This document shows, piece after piece, positions 1-7,844 of a DNA stretch of 64,000 nucleotides (position 1 is the stretch's first letter; every line of letters begins with the position of its first letter). This DNA comes from an uncultured Acetobacteraceae bacterium (lineage in GTDB: Bacteria > Pseudomonadota > Alphaproteobacteria > Acetobacterales > Acetobacteraceae): contig CALTUD010000006.1 of NCBI GenBank assembly GCA_943912335.1, positions 58,430 through 122,429 on the forward strand, written 5' to 3'. Position numbers and translations under genes: made by a program. The notes below the pieces were generated by a model. It was not told the DNA's origin. It searched no databases and worked only from the letters and a program-made list of their open reading frames with translations.

Positions 1-1
1 C

Positions 2-454
2 GACGGCATGGAGGTGACGCAGTTCACCTATTTCCAGCAGGTCGGCGGCATTCCCACCGTTCTGCCTTCCACCGAGCTGACCTACGGGCTCGAGCGTCTG
101 GCGATGTACGTCCAGGGTGTCGAGAACGTCTACGATCTCGATTTTAACGGCCAGGGCCTGCGCTACGGCGACGTGTTCCTGCGCGCCGAGCGCGAGTACT
201 CGCGGCATAATTTCGAGCTGTCCGACACCGAGATGCTGCTGCGCCATTTCGCCGATGCCGAGCGCGAATGCGCCAGCCTCGTGAAGCATGGCGTGGCCCA
301 GCCGGCCTACGACCAGTGTTTGAAGGCCAGCCATCTGTTCAATCTGCTCGATGCGCGCGGGGTGATCTCCGTGTCCGAGCGCGCTTCCTTTATCGGCCGT
401 GTCCGCACCCTCGCCCGCGCCTGCGCCGAGGAATGGCTGCGGGGCGAGGGCTGA
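2..454 (+). CDS. glyQ: glycine--tRNA ligase alpha subunit, 3' part
   Basis: Partial gene cut by the left edge of the window; the reading frame is open from base 2. The product is the C-terminal half of the alpha subunit of the heterotetrameric bacterial glycyl-tRNA synthetase (class II), which carries the glycyl-adenylate active site in the cytoplasm. The motif DGMEVTQFTYFQQVGG, followed by TYGLERLAMYVQGVENVYDL, is characteristic of GlyQ. The stop at 452-454 is followed four bases later by the glyS start, so the two subunits are co-translated in one operon, as usual in bacteria. Confidence 0.95.
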   Translation, partial: DGMEVTQFTYFQQVGGIPTVLPSTELTYGLERLAMYVQGVENVYDLDFNGQGLRYGDVFLRAEREYSRHNFELSDTEMLLRHFADAERECASLVKHGVAQPAYDQCLKASHLFNLLDARGVISVSERASFIGRVRTLARACAEEWLRGEG

Positions 455-458
455 GATC

Positions 459-2519
459 ATGAGCGAGCTGTTCATCGAACTGTTCTGCGAGGAGATCCCG
501 GCGCGCATGCAGGCGCCGGCGGCCGAGCAACTCGAACGTCTGCTGACCGAGGCATTGTCGTCGCTGGCGCCCGCCGCCGCGCGACGCTGGTGGGGCCCGC
601 GACGCATCGCCGTGTCGCTTCAGGTGGCCGAGTCCGTCGCCGCCAGCGCCAGCACCGAGCGTGGTCCGCGCGAGGGCGCGCCGGAACAGGCCCTGGCCGG
701 GTTCCTGCGCAAGCACGGCGCCGAGCGCGACGCGCTGACGCTGGAAAACGGCTTCTGGCTGCTGTCGAAGCAGAGCCCGGCCGTGGAGGCGTCCGCTCTG
801 GTCGCGCAGATCATGCCGGGACTTCTGCGCCGTTTCTCCTGGCCGAAATCCATGCGCTGGGGCGGCACCAGCGCCTTCGCCTGGGTGCGCCCTCTGCGTC
901 GCATCACCTGCCTGCTCGACGGCGCCGTGGTGCCGTTCGATCTCGCCGAAGGCGAGGATGACGGGCACGGGCTGCGCTCCGGCAACGAGACCGAAGGCCA
1001 TCGCTTCCTGTCCCCCGCTGCCTTCGCCGTGTCCGGCGCCGACGATTGGGCGGCGAAGCTGGCGGCGGCGCATGTGGTGGTGGATGCCGCCGAGCGTCGC
1101 CAGCGTCTGGGCGACGAGCTGGCCCGGCTCACCGCCGCGCGCGGCCTGTCCGTGGTGCCGGATGCGGGTCTGGAGGACGAGGTCGCCGGTCTGGTCGAAT
1201 TCTCGGTCGCGCTGATCGGTCGCATCGACGACAGCTTCATGGATCTGCCGCCGGAGGTGATGCAGGTCTCCATGCGGGTGAACCAGCGCTATTTTGCCCT
1301 GCGCGGCGCGGACGGCGCGGCGGCGCCGTTCTTCGGCTTCATCGCCAACCATGCGCCGGAGGATGGCGGCGCCACCATCGTCGCCGGCAACGAGCGCGTC
1401 CTGCGCGCCCGCTTCTCCGATGCGCGCCATTTCTGGGATCTGGACCGCACCATCCGCCTCGCCGACCGCGTCGCGGCGCTCGACGCGGTGACGTTCCATG
1501 CCAAGCTCGGCACCCAGGGTGCGCGTGCGCAGCGTCTGGAGCGTCTGGCCGCGTCGATCGCGGAACGGATCGGCGCCGACCCGGTGCAGGCCGCTCGCGC
1601 CGCTCTGCTGGCCAAGGCCGATCTCACCACCGGCATGGTCGGCGAGTTCCCCGAACTCCAGGGCGTGATGGGCGGCTACTACGCGCGTCATGACGGCGAA
1701 GGCGACGCGGTCGCCGATGCGGTGGCGCAGCACTACCAGCCGCGCGGCCCCGGCGATGCGGTGCCGACCGCGCCGGTCGCGATCGCGGTGGCCTTGGCCG
1801 ACAAGATCGACACGCTGGCCGGGTTCTTCGCCGCGGGCGAGCGCCCCGGTGGCTCGGGCGATCCGTATGCGCTGCGACGTGCCGCCCTGGGCGTGATCCG
1901 CATCCTGCGCGAGAACGGGTTGCGTCTCGATCTGCATGCCGTGTTCGCGGATGCGGCCGCCGCCTATCCGGAGGCGCTGCGCGGGTCGGACGATCTCGCT
2001 CTGTTGCCGGGCTTCATCGCCGAGCGTCTGCGGGTGCAGCTTCGCGCCGAGGGCTCGCGCCACGACGTGCTGGAGGCCGTCTCCGCCACCGGGCGCGACG
2101 GCGATCTGGTGCGTCTGCTCGCCCGCACCGACGCGGTCGCCGCCCTTCTCGGCACCGAGGACGGGGTCAACCTGCTTGCCGCGGCCAGGCGCGCCGCCAA
2201 TATCCTGCGCATCGAGGAGAAGAAGGACGGCCCGCATGACGGCGCGATCGACCCGGCTCTGCTGGACCAGGACGAGGAGCGCGCCTTGCTCGCCGCCCTG
2301 GACGGCGCCGCCCCGGCGATCGCGAACTCGCTCTCGGCAGAACGCTTCCCCGAGGCCATGTCGGCGATGGCGGGCTTGCGCGCGCCGCTCGACCGGTTCT
2401 TCGATGCGGTGATGGTCAACGATCCGAGGCCGGATGTGCGGCGGAACCGCCTCCGGCTTCTGTCGCGGATCCGCGAAACAACCAGCCGCGTGGCCGATTT
2501 CGGCGCCATCGAAGGCTGA
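459..2519 (+). CDS. glyS: glycine--tRNA ligase beta subunit
   Basis: Beta subunit of glycyl-tRNA synthetase, 686 residues, the normal length for the family; it binds tRNA-Gly and completes the alpha2beta2 enzyme. The N-terminus MSELFIELFCEEIPARM is typical, and the C-terminal anticodon-binding region holds the conserved DPYALRRAALGVIRILRE. The frame is open 60 bases further upstream, but ATG 459 is chosen: it gives the family N-terminus, sits four bases after the glyQ stop and has a GAGGG stretch just upstream. The enoyl-CoA hydratase gene follows after 20 bases on the same strand and may be co-transcribed. Confidence 0.96.
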   Translation: MSELFIELFCEEIPARMQAPAAEQLERLLTEALSSLAPAAARRWWGPRRIAVSLQVAESVAASASTERGPREGAPEQALAGFLRKHGAERDALTLENGFWLLSKQSPAVEASALVAQIMPGLLRRFSWPKSMRWGGTSAFAWVRPLRRITCLLDGAVVPFDLAEGEDDGHGLRSGNETEGHRFLSPAAFAVSGADDWAAKLAAAHVVVDAAERRQRLGDELARLTAARGLSVVPDAGLEDEVAGLVEFSVALIGRIDDSFMDLPPEVMQVSMRVNQRYFALRGADGAAAPFFGFIANHAPEDGGATIVAGNERVLRARFSDARHFWDLDRTIRLADRVAALDAVTFHAKLGTQGARAQRLERLAASIAERIGADPVQAARAALLAKADLTTGMVGEFPELQGVMGGYYARHDGEGDAVADAVAQHYQPRGPGDAVPTAPVAIAVALADKIDTLAGFFAAGERPGGSGDPYALRRAALGVIRILRENGLRLDLHAVFADAAAAYPEALRGSDDLALLPGFIAERLRVQLRAEGSRHDVLEAVSATGRDGDLVRLLARTDAVAALLGTEDGVNLLAAARRAANILRIEEKKDGPHDGAIDPALLDQDEERALLAALDGAAPAIANSLSAERFPEAMSAMAGLRAPLDRFFDAVMVNDPRPDVRRNRLRLLSRIRETTSRVADFGAIEG

Positions 2520-2539
2520 CCGACGGGAGAAAACGAGCC

Positions 2540-3289
2540 ATGACCGATGTGCGTGCCCTTGAAGAAAACGGCGTCCTGCATCTGGTCATGGACCGGCCCG
2601 CGAAGAAGAACGCACTGACCGGCGCGATGTATCACGCGCTGTCGGACGGTCTGGAGCGGGCCGGGGCGACCGACGCGATCCGTGCCGTGCTGATCTCCGG
2701 CGCGGGCGACGCCTTCAGCGCCGGCAACGACGTGGCCGACTTCCTGGCCAGCGGCGCGTCCACCGCCGCCGATGCGCCCTCGGTCCGTTTCATCCTGGCC
2801 CTCACCCACTTCGCCAAGCCGCTGGTGGCCGCCGTGCAGGGCAACGCGGTCGGCATCGGCACCACCATGCTGCTGCATTGCGATCTGGTGTTCGCGGACG
2901 AGACGGCGCGCTTCGCCACACCGTTCTCCAGGCTGGGTCTGGTGCCGGAAGCGGGCTCGAGCCTGCTTCTGCCCGCCCGGATCGGCCCCGTCCGCGCCAA
3001 CGCCATGTTGCTGCTCGGCGAAACGATGGATGCAACCACGGCCTTGTCCGCCGGGCTGGTGAATGCCGTGCTGCCGGCGGGCAACGTGCTCGATCATGCT
3101 CGCAAGCAGGCCGAGACCCTTGCCGCCCTGCCGCCCGCCGCCCTCCGCGCTTCCAAGAAACTGATCCAGGGCGACCGCACCCCGCTGGAAGAGCGGATCC
3201 ATGCCGAGCTGGAGGCATTCGGCACGGCGCTGCGGTCCGAGGAAGCCCGCGCCGCCTTCAACGCCTTTCTGAGCCGCGCCAAGAGCTGA
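2540..3289 (+). CDS. enoyl-CoA hydratase/isomerase family protein
   Basis: A 249-residue crotonase-fold protein. The oxyanion-hole segments typical of the family are visible as SAGNDVADF near residue 60 and AVQGNAVGIGTT near residue 97. A Glu in LVPEAGSS near residue 135 lies where crotonases carry a catalytic acid. Members hydrate or isomerise enoyl-CoA thioesters; the exact substrate cannot be told from sequence. A GGGAG ribosome-binding site precedes ATG 2540. It lies 20 bases after glyS and 12 bases before a nitronate monooxygenase, all on the plus strand, so a four-gene transcript is plausible. The link with glycyl-tRNA synthetase looks positional rather than functional. Confidence 0.85.
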   Translation: MTDVRALEENGVLHLVMDRPAKKNALTGAMYHALSDGLERAGATDAIRAVLISGAGDAFSAGNDVADFLASGASTAADAPSVRFILALTHFAKPLVAAVQGNAVGIGTTMLLHCDLVFADETARFATPFSRLGLVPEAGSSLLLPARIGPVRANAMLLLGETMDATTALSAGLVNAVLPAGNVLDHARKQAETLAALPPAALRASKKLIQGDRTPLEERIHAELEAFGTALRSEEARAAFNAFLSRAKS

Positions 3290-3301
3290 GCGGCGGCGAC
3301 G

Positions 3302-4342
3302 ATGCCGCACGCCCGCTCCCTGCCGGCAGCACTGTTCGGCGACGGCCTGATCCAGGCGCCGATGGCCGGTCTGACAAACGCCGCCTTCGTCGCCGCCTGC
3401 TGCCGGGCCGGCGTGCTCGGCTCGCTCGGCGCCGGCGGTCTGCAACCGGAGACGATCCGGGGCGAGATCGCGGCGATCCGCGCTGCGACCGATCGACCAT
3501 TCAACATCAACCTGTTCGTGATCGACTCGCGCGACGGCGCCGCCGTGCCCGAGGCCGAGCAGGATGCGCTGGCCGGCTATTGCCGCGCCCATGACCTGCC
3601 CTTCGCCGTACCGGAGCGGTTCGCCCCGTGTTTCCGCGACCAGTTCGACGCCGTTCTGGAAGCAGCACCGCCCGTCGCCAGCTTCACCTTCGGCATCCTG
3701 GACCGCGCCGATCTCGCCGCCCTTCATGCGCGCGGCGTGTTCGTGGTCGGCACCGCCACCGGCCGGGCGGAGCTGGAAGCGTGGCAGGAGCGCGGTGCGG
3801 ATGCGGTCTGCGTCCAGGGTGTCGAGGCCGGCGGTCATCGCGGCAGCTTCCTGCACCCCGACCGGCGCGATGGGCTCGACGCACTGCTGGCGGAGCTGGC
3901 GCCGATCGCCCGTGTGCCGCTGATCGCCGCGGGCGCGATCATGAATGGCGCGGCGGTAGTGGCGAAGCGCCGCCTCGGCGCGTCGGCCGTGCAGATGGGC
4001 ACGGCCTTCCTGTGCTGCGACGAGGCGCCGACGCCCGGCGCCTATCGCAACGCTCTCCTGTCTGGCGGCGAAACGGTGCTGACCGAAGCGTTCTCAGGAC
4101 GCTGGGCACGTGGCCTTCGCAACGGCTTCATCCGGCATTTCGAGGCGGCGATGGTCTCGCCCTATCCGATCCGCAACGCGTTGACGCAGACGCTGCGGAA
4201 GACCGCGACCGCGCGCGGCGACACGGAGAACATGTCGCTCTGGGCCGGGACCGGAGTCGGCGCCGTCCGATCCCTGCCGGTCGCGGGCCTCGTGGCCGCG
4301 CTCCGTGCCGAGATCGAGGCGGCGCAGACGGCGAAGACGTAG
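3302..4342 (+). CDS. nitronate monooxygenase (FMN-dependent)
   Basis: A 346-residue TIM-barrel flavoprotein of the nitronate monooxygenase (2-nitropropane dioxygenase) family, which oxidises alkyl nitronates such as propionate 3-nitronate using FMN and O2. Visible hallmarks are the N-terminal QAPMAGLTNAAF, GVLGSLGAGG near residue 38, and GVEAGGHRG near residue 175, which contains the candidate catalytic His. It starts 12 bases after the enoyl-CoA hydratase stop. A second, different family member lies tail-to-tail with it only five bases away on the other strand. The substrate may not be a nitronate at all, since many family members are uncharacterised. Confidence 0.82.
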   Translation: MPHARSLPAALFGDGLIQAPMAGLTNAAFVAACCRAGVLGSLGAGGLQPETIRGEIAAIRAATDRPFNINLFVIDSRDGAAVPEAEQDALAGYCRAHDLPFAVPERFAPCFRDQFDAVLEAAPPVASFTFGILDRADLAALHARGVFVVGTATGRAELEAWQERGADAVCVQGVEAGGHRGSFLHPDRRDGLDALLAELAPIARVPLIAAGAIMNGAAVVAKRRLGASAVQMGTAFLCCDEAPTPGAYRNALLSGGETVLTEAFSGRWARGLRNGFIRHFEAAMVSPYPIRNALTQTLRKTATARGDTENMSLWAGTGVGAVRSLPVAGLVAALRAEIEAAQTAKT

Positions 4343-4347
4343 CGCGT

Positions 4348-5301
4348 TCAGCCCAGCAGACGCGTCCTCGCCGCCCGGTATTCGCGGTCGAGACGGGCGA
4401 CCAGTTCGGCGGCCGGCAGCACGGCGTCGATCGCGCCGATCCCCTGCCCGCTGCCCCAGACGTCGCGCCAGGCCTTCACCAGCCCGTCGCCGAAATTCAT
4501 CTTGCTCGGATCGGAAGAGGGCAGCGCCTCAGGATCGAGCCCGGCGGCGCGGATCGAGTTCTTCAGGTAGTTGCCCGGCACGCCGGTGAAGAGATCGGAA
4601 TAGACGATGTCGGCGGCATGGTCGGTGACCACCATGCGTTTGTAGTCCGGCGCCGCGTTGGCCTCCTCCGTAGCGATGAAGGCCGAGCCGACATAGGCTA
4701 GATCGGCGCCCATCGCCTCGGCGGCGAGCACGGCGTCGCCGGTGGCGATGGCGCCGGACAACGCCAGCGGACCGTCGAACCAGCGCCGGATCTCGCCGAT
4801 CAGGGCGAAGGGCGACAGGGTGCCGGCATGGCCGCCCGCCCCGGCCGCCACCGCCACCAGCCCGTCTGCACCCTTCTCGACCGCCTTGCGGGCGAACAGG
4901 TCGTTGATGATGTCGTGGAACACGATGCCGCCATAGGAATGCACGGCCTCATTCACTTCGGGCCTGGCCCCCAGCGAGGTGATGACGATCGGCACGCGAT
5001 GCTGCACGCAGAGCGCCAGATCCTGCTCGATCCGGGTGTTGGAGCGGTGTACGATCAGGTTGATCGCGAAGGGTGCCGCCTTCTGCCCGGGATGGGCCGC
5101 GTCGTGCTCGGCCAGCGCCGTCGTGATCTCGGTGAGCGCCGCGTCCAGCGCCTCGGTGGTGCGGGCGTTGAGCGACGGCATGGCGCCGACCACGCCCGCC
5201 TTGCATTGCGCGATCACCAGCGCCGGCGTGGACACGATGAACAAGGGCGCCGCCATCATCGGCAGGCGCAGCCGCCCGCGCAGAACAACGGGAAGGGTCA
5301 T
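4348..5301 (-). CDS. nitronate monooxygenase family protein (second copy)
   Basis: A 317-residue FMN-binding TIM-barrel protein of the same superfamily as the preceding gene but clearly a different subfamily. It begins MTLPVVLRGRLRLPMMAAPLF, carries VVGAMPSLNART near residue 40 and VAAGAGGHAG near residue 180 with the candidate catalytic His. The frame stays open another 396 bases upstream, but ATG 5301 is chosen because GGAGAG lies just before it and it gives the family N-terminus. Likely cytoplasmic detoxification of nitroalkanes or a related oxidation; the substrate is unknown. Confidence 0.82.
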   Translation of the reverse strand: MTLPVVLRGRLRLPMMAAPLFIVSTPALVIAQCKAGVVGAMPSLNARTTEALDAALTEITTALAEHDAAHPGQKAAPFAINLIVHRSNTRIEQDLALCVQHRVPIVITSLGARPEVNEAVHSYGGIVFHDIINDLFARKAVEKGADGLVAVAAGAGGHAGTLSPFALIGEIRRWFDGPLALSGAIATGDAVLAAEAMGADLAYVGSAFIATEEANAAPDYKRMVVTDHAADIVYSDLFTGVPGNYLKNSIRAAGLDPEALPSSDPSKMNFGDGLVKAWRDVWGSGQGIGAIDAVLPAAELVARLDREYRAARTRLLG

Positions 5302-5353
5302 GGCGTTCTCTCCAAACGGCCGTTTGACACGGCTCGGGCGAACGCTAGCAGCC

Positions 5354-5372
5354 CTTCCCGCCGCGCGGGAAG
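5354..5372 (-). terminator. hairpin downstream of the DUF885 gene
   Basis: Perfect 8-bp stem (CTTCCCGC / GCGGGAAG) with a three-base loop, ten bases past the stop of the minus-strand DUF885 gene. There is no T-run, so it is at best a weak intrinsic terminator or a 3'-end protecting hairpin. Confidence 0.35.
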
Positions 5373-5381
5373 CCGGTTCGG

Positions 5382-7109
5382 TCAGAGCAGCGGCGCGTCC
5401 TGCCCGGTCATCTCGCGCCGGATGATCCGCATCGGCACCAGCCCCGCGCCCAGCAAGGCGTCGTGGAAGCGCTGAAGCGAGAATGTCGGCCCTTCCGTCC
5501 GCTGCTGATCGTCGCGCAGATGCAGGATCATCAGCTTGCCCAGCGTGTAGGCGTAGTATTCCGGGTCTTCGGTGCCGCGACGTGCTTCCTTGGCGGCGGC
5601 GGCACCCGACTGGAAGCACTGCGTCCGCATCATCGCGGTGGCGTCGGCGAGGCTCATCCCCTCCGCATGCATGCCGAACGCGGCCAGCAGGCGGCAATCG
5701 CGCAGGAGCGCGTCCTGGAGCTGCATCAGATGCAGCTTCGGATCGTGGTCGCGTAGCCCCTGCTCCACCATCATCTGCTCGGAATAATGCGCCCAGCCTT
5801 CCGTGGTGGCGTAGGAGCTGGCCAGCTTGCGGATCAGCGACCAGCCCGGATTGTGATGCAGATAGAGCGACTGCACGAAATGGCCCGGCATGGCCTCGTG
5901 CACGGTGATGTTCAGCAGCAGCGGCCGGTTCAGATCCTCCAGCGCCTCGCGCTGTTCGGCGGCTGGCGCGGACGGGTCCGGCGGCGTGACGTTGTAGAAC
6001 GCGGTCTGCGCGCCCGGCCGCGTGCTGTGCTCCAGCGCGCCGGGCCAGTCCATCGCCGCCGTGATCAGCGAACGCCCGAAAGGCGGCGTCTCGATCACAC
6101 GCGGCAGGGTGTGCGAGGGCAGCGTGACCAGCGCATGCGCCATCACGAATTGCTGTAGGCCGTCGAGCTGCGATTGCGCTGTCGCGATCAGCCGGTCGGC
6201 GGCGGGATGATCGGCGCGCACCACGGACAAAGCCTGGTCCGGCGCCGTCGGGTCCACCTGCTTCTCGGCTGCGAGGAAATTGGCATGGTCGCGCGCGAGC
6301 TGCGCCCGTCCCGCGGCGACCACGGTCTCGATCGGCACATCGACCAGATCGGCCGACAGCATCGCCTGCATGGTGTCGCGGCCCAGCACGAAGCTGCCGG
6401 ACGGTTTCACGGCGTCCAGATCGTCCTGGAACCGGTGCAGGGCGGCGACCACGTTGCGGCTGGCCTCGGCCAGGGCCTGCTGCCGCTTCGGGTCATCCAC
6501 CCCGCGGAAGGCCGCATGCACGTCATGCGTGACGAACGAGAACGAGCCGGCGAGATCCTCGCGGGCGATGTCGCGGAACTCCGCCGGAACCGTGGTGAGC
6601 TGCGTGCGCGCCTGATCCAGCATCGCCGGCATGGCGCGCTCACGGGCGATCGCCGCATCCATGCGCCGGTCCAGAGGCGCGAAATCGCGCTCGATCAGCG
6701 AATACAGGGCGCTGGTGAGCGAGGACACATAGAAATCGGGGTCGTGGCGCTGCGGCTGGATGCGCTCGTCGGTGATCAGGATGCGGGCGATCTCTCCGTC
6801 CAGCGTTTCCGCCTCGTCGCGCTCGCGCGGCGACAGGGTCTTGCCGGCCAGAAGCGCCCGCAGCGAATCCCGCTCGCGATGCAGCCGGGCATCGCGCGCG
6901 GCGAAACCGGCCAGCGACACGTCGTTCAGGCGCCCGTCGCCGGAATGAATGCCGGTCTGGGTCGCCGTCACCGGGTTGAACGCCCACTCGGCCTGGTAAT
7001 GCGCTTGCGCCAGCGCCTCGAGCGGCGTGTCCGCCCGCGCCGCGAGACACGGTGCCGTCGCGAACATCGCGCCGCACAGAAGCAGGAAACGCGGATTATA
7101 CGATCTCAT
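5382..7109 (-). CDS. exported DUF885 family protein (HExxPGH metallopeptidase-like)
   Basis: A 575-residue protein of the DUF885 family. ATG 7109 is preferred to the in-frame start 36 bases upstream because it gives a clean signal peptide (MRSYNPRFLLLCGAMFATAP, then an Ala-rich cleavage region), so the mature protein is probably periplasmic. The signature HEAMPGHFVQS in the C-terminal third resembles a zinc-metallopeptidase HExx(P)GH motif that is conserved in the family. Members are usually annotated as putative peptidases or carboxypeptidase-like; the substrate is unknown. It follows infC after about 115 bases on the same strand, but no shared function is evident. Confidence 0.8.
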   Translation of the reverse strand: MRSYNPRFLLLCGAMFATAPCLAARADTPLEALAQAHYQAEWAFNPVTATQTGIHSGDGRLNDVSLAGFAARDARLHRERDSLRALLAGKTLSPRERDEAETLDGEIARILITDERIQPQRHDPDFYVSSLTSALYSLIERDFAPLDRRMDAAIARERAMPAMLDQARTQLTTVPAEFRDIAREDLAGSFSFVTHDVHAAFRGVDDPKRQQALAEASRNVVAALHRFQDDLDAVKPSGSFVLGRDTMQAMLSADLVDVPIETVVAAGRAQLARDHANFLAAEKQVDPTAPDQALSVVRADHPAADRLIATAQSQLDGLQQFVMAHALVTLPSHTLPRVIETPPFGRSLITAAMDWPGALEHSTRPGAQTAFYNVTPPDPSAPAAEQREALEDLNRPLLLNITVHEAMPGHFVQSLYLHHNPGWSLIRKLASSYATTEGWAHYSEQMMVEQGLRDHDPKLHLMQLQDALLRDCRLLAAFGMHAEGMSLADATAMMRTQCFQSGAAAAKEARRGTEDPEYYAYTLGKLMILHLRDDQQRTEGPTFSLQRFHDALLGAGLVPMRIIRREMTGQDAPLL

Positions 7110-7225
7110 GGCGCAACGAGTGCACCAAACGCGCCGTATCGACAAGGCGTTCCGGAACGCAAACCGCCCTGCCCGTCATGGCGACGGACAGGGCGGCGAA
7201 TGCAGAGATCGGCGAAGAAGACCGC

Positions 7226-7762
7226 TCAGCGCGGCGACAGCACCATGATCATCTGACGGTTTTCCATACGCGGCATCTGCTCGACCTTGGCGCGCTCGTC
7301 CAGATCGCCGCGAATGCGCTCGAGCACCTTCACGCCGAGATCCTGGTGCGCCATTTCGCGACCGCGGAACCGCAGGGTCACCTTGACCTTGTCGCCTTCC
7401 TCGATGAACGACTTCATCGCGCGCATCTTAACCTGGTAGTCGTTCTCGTCGATGTTCGGACGAACCTTGACTTCCTTGATCTCGATGACTTTTTGCTTCT
7501 TGCGCGCTTCGTTCTTCTTCTTCTGCTGCTCGTACTTGAACTTGCCGTAGTCGAGGATCTTCACGACCGGCGGTTCGGCGTTCGGGCTGATTTCCAGAAG
7601 GTCGAGGCCCACAGAGAAGGCGCGCTGGAGCGCATCGCGTGTGGTCATCACGCCCTGCATCTCGCCCTCCTCATCGATCAAACGAACGGTGGGGACGCGG
7701 ATCTCTTCGTTGACGCGGGGGCCCTCGCGAGTCGGCGGCGCGGGCATCGGGGGTCTGGCTAT
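7226..7762 (-). CDS. infC: translation initiation factor IF-3, probable AUA start
   Basis: IF-3 checks start-codon and initiator-tRNA pairing on the 30S subunit. The N-domain holds VGLDLLEISPNAEPPVVKI and the linker KKKNEARKKQKVIEIKEVKV; the C-domain holds KVTLRFRGREMAHQ and ends ENRQMIMVLSPR. Two starts are possible: ATG 7747 (173 residues) has no Shine-Dalgarno sequence, whereas ATA at 7762-7760, five codons upstream, is preceded by AGGAG with a seven-base spacer and gives the N-terminus (M)ARPPMPAPP. infC is known for rare start codons (AUU in E. coli) that allow IF-3 to repress its own mRNA, so I extended to the ATA. It lies downstream of thrS as in E. coli, but rpmI and rplT do not follow. 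Confidence 0.93.
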   Translation of the reverse strand: MARPPMPAPPTREGPRVNEEIRVPTVRLIDEEGEMQGVMTTRDALQRAFSVGLDLLEISPNAEPPVVKILDYGKFKYEQQKKKNEARKKQKVIEIKEVKVRPNIDENDYQVKMRAMKSFIEEGDKVKVTLRFRGREMAHQDLGVKVLERIRGDLDERAKVEQMPRMENRQMIMVLSPR

Positions 7763-7769
7763 TGGACTG

Positions 7770-7774
7770 CTCCT
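7770..7774 (-). promoter_or_regulatory. ribosome-binding site that decides the infC start
   Basis: The minus strand reads AGGAG here, exactly seven bases before the in-frame ATA codon at 7762-7760. The next in-frame ATG (7747) is preceded by a C-rich stretch with no Shine-Dalgarno match. The position argues for non-canonical initiation of infC. Confidence 0.6.
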
Positions 7775-7844
7775 GTTATCGTCGTGCGTCGGGGGACACT
7801 AGCACGCGAAGATTGTCAAGTGGTGAAGGCTGGACGCAATGCTG

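Noticed and set aside
390..2237. Minus-strand open frame of about 615 codons opposite glyS
   Set aside because: glyS and its neighbour fit perfectly; the antisense frame is Arg/Gly/Asp-rich with no motif.
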